From positions 1-16,470 of the forward strand of contig JBBRWQ010000074.1 of assembly GCA_038249115.1 (NCBI GenBank): a DNA stretch of 16,470 nt, written 5' to 3'. Positions 14,000 through 16,470 of this stretch are shown one piece after another. Below the pieces are notes generated by a model, which was given only the letters and a program-made list of their open reading frames with translations, searched no databases and was not told the DNA's origin. The position numbers and the translations under genes are program-made. The DNA is from UBA4719 sp038249115. Lineage in GTDB: Bacteria > Actinomycetota > Actinomycetes > Actinomycetales > Dermatophilaceae. Numbering within the stretch: position 1 is the first letter of the stretch; every line of letters starts with the position of its first letter.

Positions 14000-14009
14000 A
14001 CTACGTAGT
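14000..14009. promoter_or_regulatory. 10-bp perfect palindrome upstream of the receiver-glycosyltransferase gene
   Basis: ACTACGTAGT is perfectly palindromic and lies 56 bp before the start codon of the large fusion gene, in its leader/promoter region. It could be an operator, though a palindrome of this length can arise by chance in 160 bp. No convincing -35/-10 pair was found near it. Confidence 0.25.
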
Positions 14010-14065
14010 CGCTCCAGTCCTGCGCCGGAAGGCCGAAGGACGAGGCATAGACGGGGAGTAACCGG

Positions 14066-16470
14066 ATGACGGGAAGGGCAGTAGCCGACGACCGTGGTGC
14101 GGTGCTCGTCGTCGATGACGACGAGATGATCGTGGGTCTGGTCGCGCACGGGCTGCTCGCAGCCGGCTACCGCGTCACGACGGCCTCCAGCGGCGCCGAG
14201 GCGCTGGAGAGGCTGGCCGAGGCGGTCCCGGACGTCGTCGTCTCCGACGTCAACATGCCGGACATGGACGGCTTCACCCTCGTGCAGCGACTGCGCGAGG
14301 ACCCCCGGCTGCGTTCCTTGCCCCTGTTGTTCCTCACCAGCCGCACGGAGGCCGCGGACGTGGTGTCCGGCATGCGTCTCGGCGCGGACGACTACATCAC
14401 CAAACCCTTCGACCTGCCGGTCCTGGTCGCTCGCGTGGACGCCAAGCGGCTACGGCCGCCGGTGCCTGCTGACCGACTTCAGACTGACCGCCGTACGGGG
14501 CTCGCCTCGTCCGCGACGTTCATGGGCGAGCTCGACCGGGAGCGCGAGCGGGCGCTGCGCAGTGGCCGCTCGGGGCACCTGGCCCTGCTCGGGCTGAACG
14601 AGTCCGGGAGCATCCGGGCGCGCTTCGGGGAGCGAGGGGTCGACGAGGTGATGCGGCAGGTCGCCGATGTGCTCAGCGCCGTGGTCACGCCGCTGGAGAC
14701 GGCCGGCCGTACCCCAGATGGTGGCTTCGGGCTGCTGCTGCCGGAGACGTCGTCGGACGACGTGCGCGCCCTGCTGCAGGTGCTCTCCGAGCGCCTCGCC
14801 GGCCGCCGCCTGGACGTTGAGGGTTCCAAGGTCAGCGTTACCCCGCTCGTCGGATACGTCCCGCTCGACGCCGTCCAGTCGGCCAAGCAGTCGGTCGAGC
14901 AGGCCGGCGCGGCGCTCGAGCACGCGCAGGTGCACCTCGATCTTCGGCCGATCGCGTACCGCCCCGAGATGCTCGCCGAGGCCGCGGCGCCGCGCCGGCG
15001 TCGGCCGCTTGTCGAGCGGCTGCGCACGCCGTTCCAGCTCGCGCTGACGTTCGTCATAGGCACGGTGCTGCCGTACTTCCTCTACGTGTTGTGTGACCGC
15101 GCGGGTTTCGACATCACGCCGGTCGCCTACCTCGTCGTCGTCGTCTCGCTGCTGGTGACGGGGATCGCGATCTGGGTCGAGGGACTGCTCGCCCTGAACC
15201 CGGTGCAGCCGCCGCCCGCACCAGAAGAGAAGGACGGCGGTCCGGCGTACCCGCCTGCGAGTGCCGTCATCGCGGCGTACCTGCCGAATGAGGCCGCCAC
15301 CGTCATGGAGACCGTCGAGGCCTTCCTGAAGGTGAACTACCCCGGCGACCTGCAGGTCGTGCTTGCCTACAACTCGCCCGTCCCGCTCCCTGTAGAGCGC
15401 GTCCTCGGTGAGCTCGCGCAGCGCGAGACGCGCTTCACGCTGCTCAAGGTGGAGGGGAGCACCTCCAAGGCGCAGAACGTCAACGCCGCCCTGCAGATCG
15501 TCACTGGTGAGTTCACTGGCGTCTTCGACGCCGACCACCTGCCCGCGGCAGACAGCTTCGTGCGCGCCCGCCGCTGGATGGCCGATGGGTACGACGTCGT
15601 GCAGGGCCACCCGGTGGTCCGCAACGGCGACGCCTCCTGGGTGGCGCGCACCGTAGCGGTCGAGTTCGAGATGATCTACGCAGTCAGCCACCCCGGCCGG
15701 GCCAAGCTGCACGGCTTCGGCATCTTCGGCGGGTCGAACGGCTACTGGCGCACCCAACTGCTGCGCGAGACGCGCTTCCGCGGCTCGATGCTCACCGAGG
15801 ACATCGACTCTGCCCTGCGGGTCGTCGAAGCCGGCTACCGGATCGGCTCCGACCCGTACCTCATCAGCCGCGAGCTGGCGCCGACGACGCTGCAGGCACT
15901 GTGGAACCAGCGGATGCGCTGGGCGCAAGGGTGGTTCCAGGTGTCCCTCGGCCACCTCTTCGGGGCGCTGCGCAACCCCGGGCTCACGCCTAGACAGCGG
16001 TTCGGCTTCTTCTTCCTGCTGGGCTGGCGCGAGGTCTACCCCTGGTTGAGCGTCCAGATGTTCCCGCTCATCGCCTTCTACGCCCATCGCGCCGGAGGGC
16101 CGCAGCACCTCGACTGGTTTGTCCCGGTGTTCGTCCTCACGACCATCTTCACGCTCAGCGTCGGGCCGTGGCAGACGTTGTTCGCCTATCGCCGGGCCGA
16201 TCCGGAGGTCCGCTCCCGCACGGCGTGGTTCTGGCTGTACCTCGTGGTTGCCTCGGTCTTCTACACCGAGTACAAGAACGTCATCGCACGCGTCGCGCAG
16301 GTGAAACAAGCCATGCGCGAGAAGGCCTGGAAGGTGACGCCCCGGGCCGCAGGGACAGGTGGGGCGCCGGAAGGCGGACTCGCCGCGCAGGCCGACGGTC
16401 CGGCGGCCATCCGCTATCCGGCGACCAGGACCAGCGTGTTTCTGGAAGCCCTCATGGGTCTGCACCAGCA
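14066..16470 (+). CDS. Response-regulator receiver / degenerate GGDEF / membrane family-2 glycosyltransferase fusion, 3' end outside window
   Basis: A single frame of at least 801 codons without a stop in the window. ATG at 14066 has GGGGAG (14053-14058) seven bases ahead. Residues 11-125 are a complete receiver domain: acidic pair D17/D18, phospho-acceptor D61 in VVSDVNMPD, T91 and K113 in TKPF. Residues 137-290 resemble a GGDEF domain (TDRRTGL start, GFGLLLPET core), but the GGDEF signature is replaced by PDGGF, so it is probably inactive. Two TM segments follow (323-343, 352-378). The cytoplasmic GT-A domain (about 395-630) has VFDADH (D488/D490), LTEDID (T577-D579) and QRMRW (615-619). 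These are the D, DxD, TED and QxxRW features of processive synthases such as cellulose or hyaluronan synthase. Further TM segments lie near 645-673, 684-706 and 717-737. It would make and probably extrude a polysaccharide under phosphorylation control; the sugar is unknown. Confidence 0.9.
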   Translation, partial: MTGRAVADDRGAVLVVDDDEMIVGLVAHGLLAAGYRVTTASSGAEALERLAEAVPDVVVSDVNMPDMDGFTLVQRLREDPRLRSLPLLFLTSRTEAADVVSGMRLGADDYITKPFDLPVLVARVDAKRLRPPVPADRLQTDRRTGLASSATFMGELDRERERALRSGRSGHLALLGLNESGSIRARFGERGVDEVMRQVADVLSAVVTPLETAGRTPDGGFGLLLPETSSDDVRALLQVLSERLAGRRLDVEGSKVSVTPLVGYVPLDAVQSAKQSVEQAGAALEHAQVHLDLRPIAYRPEMLAEAAAPRRRRPLVERLRTPFQLALTFVIGTVLPYFLYVLCDRAGFDITPVAYLVVVVSLLVTGIAIWVEGLLALNPVQPPPAPEEKDGGPAYPPASAVIAAYLPNEAATVMETVEAFLKVNYPGDLQVVLAYNSPVPLPVERVLGELAQRETRFTLLKVEGSTSKAQNVNAALQIVTGEFTGVFDADHLPAADSFVRARRWMADGYDVVQGHPVVRNGDASWVARTVAVEFEMIYAVSHPGRAKLHGFGIFGGSNGYWRTQLLRETRFRGSMLTEDIDSALRVVEAGYRIGSDPYLISRELAPTTLQALWNQRMRWAQGWFQVSLGHLFGALRNPGLTPRQRFGFFFLLGWREVYPWLSVQMFPLIAFYAHRAGGPQHLDWFVPVFVLTTIFTLSVGPWQTLFAYRRADPEVRSRTAWFWLYLVVASVFYTEYKNVIARVAQVKQAMREKAWKVTPRAAGTGGAPEGGLAAQADGPAAIRYPATRTSVFLEALMGLHQ

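Noticed and set aside
14450..16465. A 671-codon open frame on the minus strand
   Set aside because: It is antisense to the receiver-glycosyltransferase fusion, whose forward frame has clear domains. The reverse translation is an Arg/His/Gly-rich shadow.

Overview
The window is high-GC DNA with strong G/C bias at third codon positions, GTG starts and long intrinsic hairpins without U-tracts. A furA-katG pair and a VapC-type PIN fragment are also present. Together these point to an actinobacterium (Actinomycetota). I would not name a genus from this sequence alone. TGA and TAG both serve as ordinary stops here, so the genetic code is standard.

Layout. (1) Positions 1-183, minus strand: the N-terminus of an APC-type amino-acid/amine permease that runs off the window. 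(2) 184-710: a non-coding divergent region with a tandem 25-bp repeat at 501-550. (3) 711-8126, plus strand: a choline/glycine-betaine operon. It holds betaine aldehyde dehydrogenase, a ProV/OpuAA-like ATPase, a permease with two fused ProW-like domains, a ProX/OpuAC-like lipoprotein and a GMC choline dehydrogenase. It is closed by a perfect 21-bp terminator hairpin. Transporter and enzymes together would take up choline (and/or betaine) and oxidise choline to glycine betaine, an osmoprotectant or carbon/nitrogen source. The binding-protein gene has an in-frame TGA after codon 54, just beyond its lipoprotein signal, so the operon is either damaged or depends on recoding. (4) 8250-9550: a GNAT acetyltransferase and a small SAM-dependent methyltransferase, overlapping or nearly so. 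(5) 9647-12345: furA-katG, with a promoter placed so that furA mRNA would be almost leaderless, followed by a 14-bp terminator hairpin. (6) 12585-13901: a five-TM membrane protein cut short by an in-frame TAG. The same frame continues as more of that protein and then becomes the C-terminal two thirds of a VapC-like PIN toxin, so this looks like a decayed recombination scar. (7) 14066 to the window end: one very long gene with no stop in the window, encoding response-regulator receiver, degenerate GGDEF-like domain, two TM segments, a processive family-2 glycosyltransferase and further TM segments.

The most interesting items are the receiver-GGDEF-glycosyltransferase fusion (a polysaccharide synthase that seems to carry its own two-component input), the ProX gene with TGA at a probable cysteine codon, and the membrane-protein/VapC chimera. 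The tandem operator-like repeat before the choline operon also deserves a look. No CRISPR array, tRNA, rRNA, IS element or phage gene was seen.
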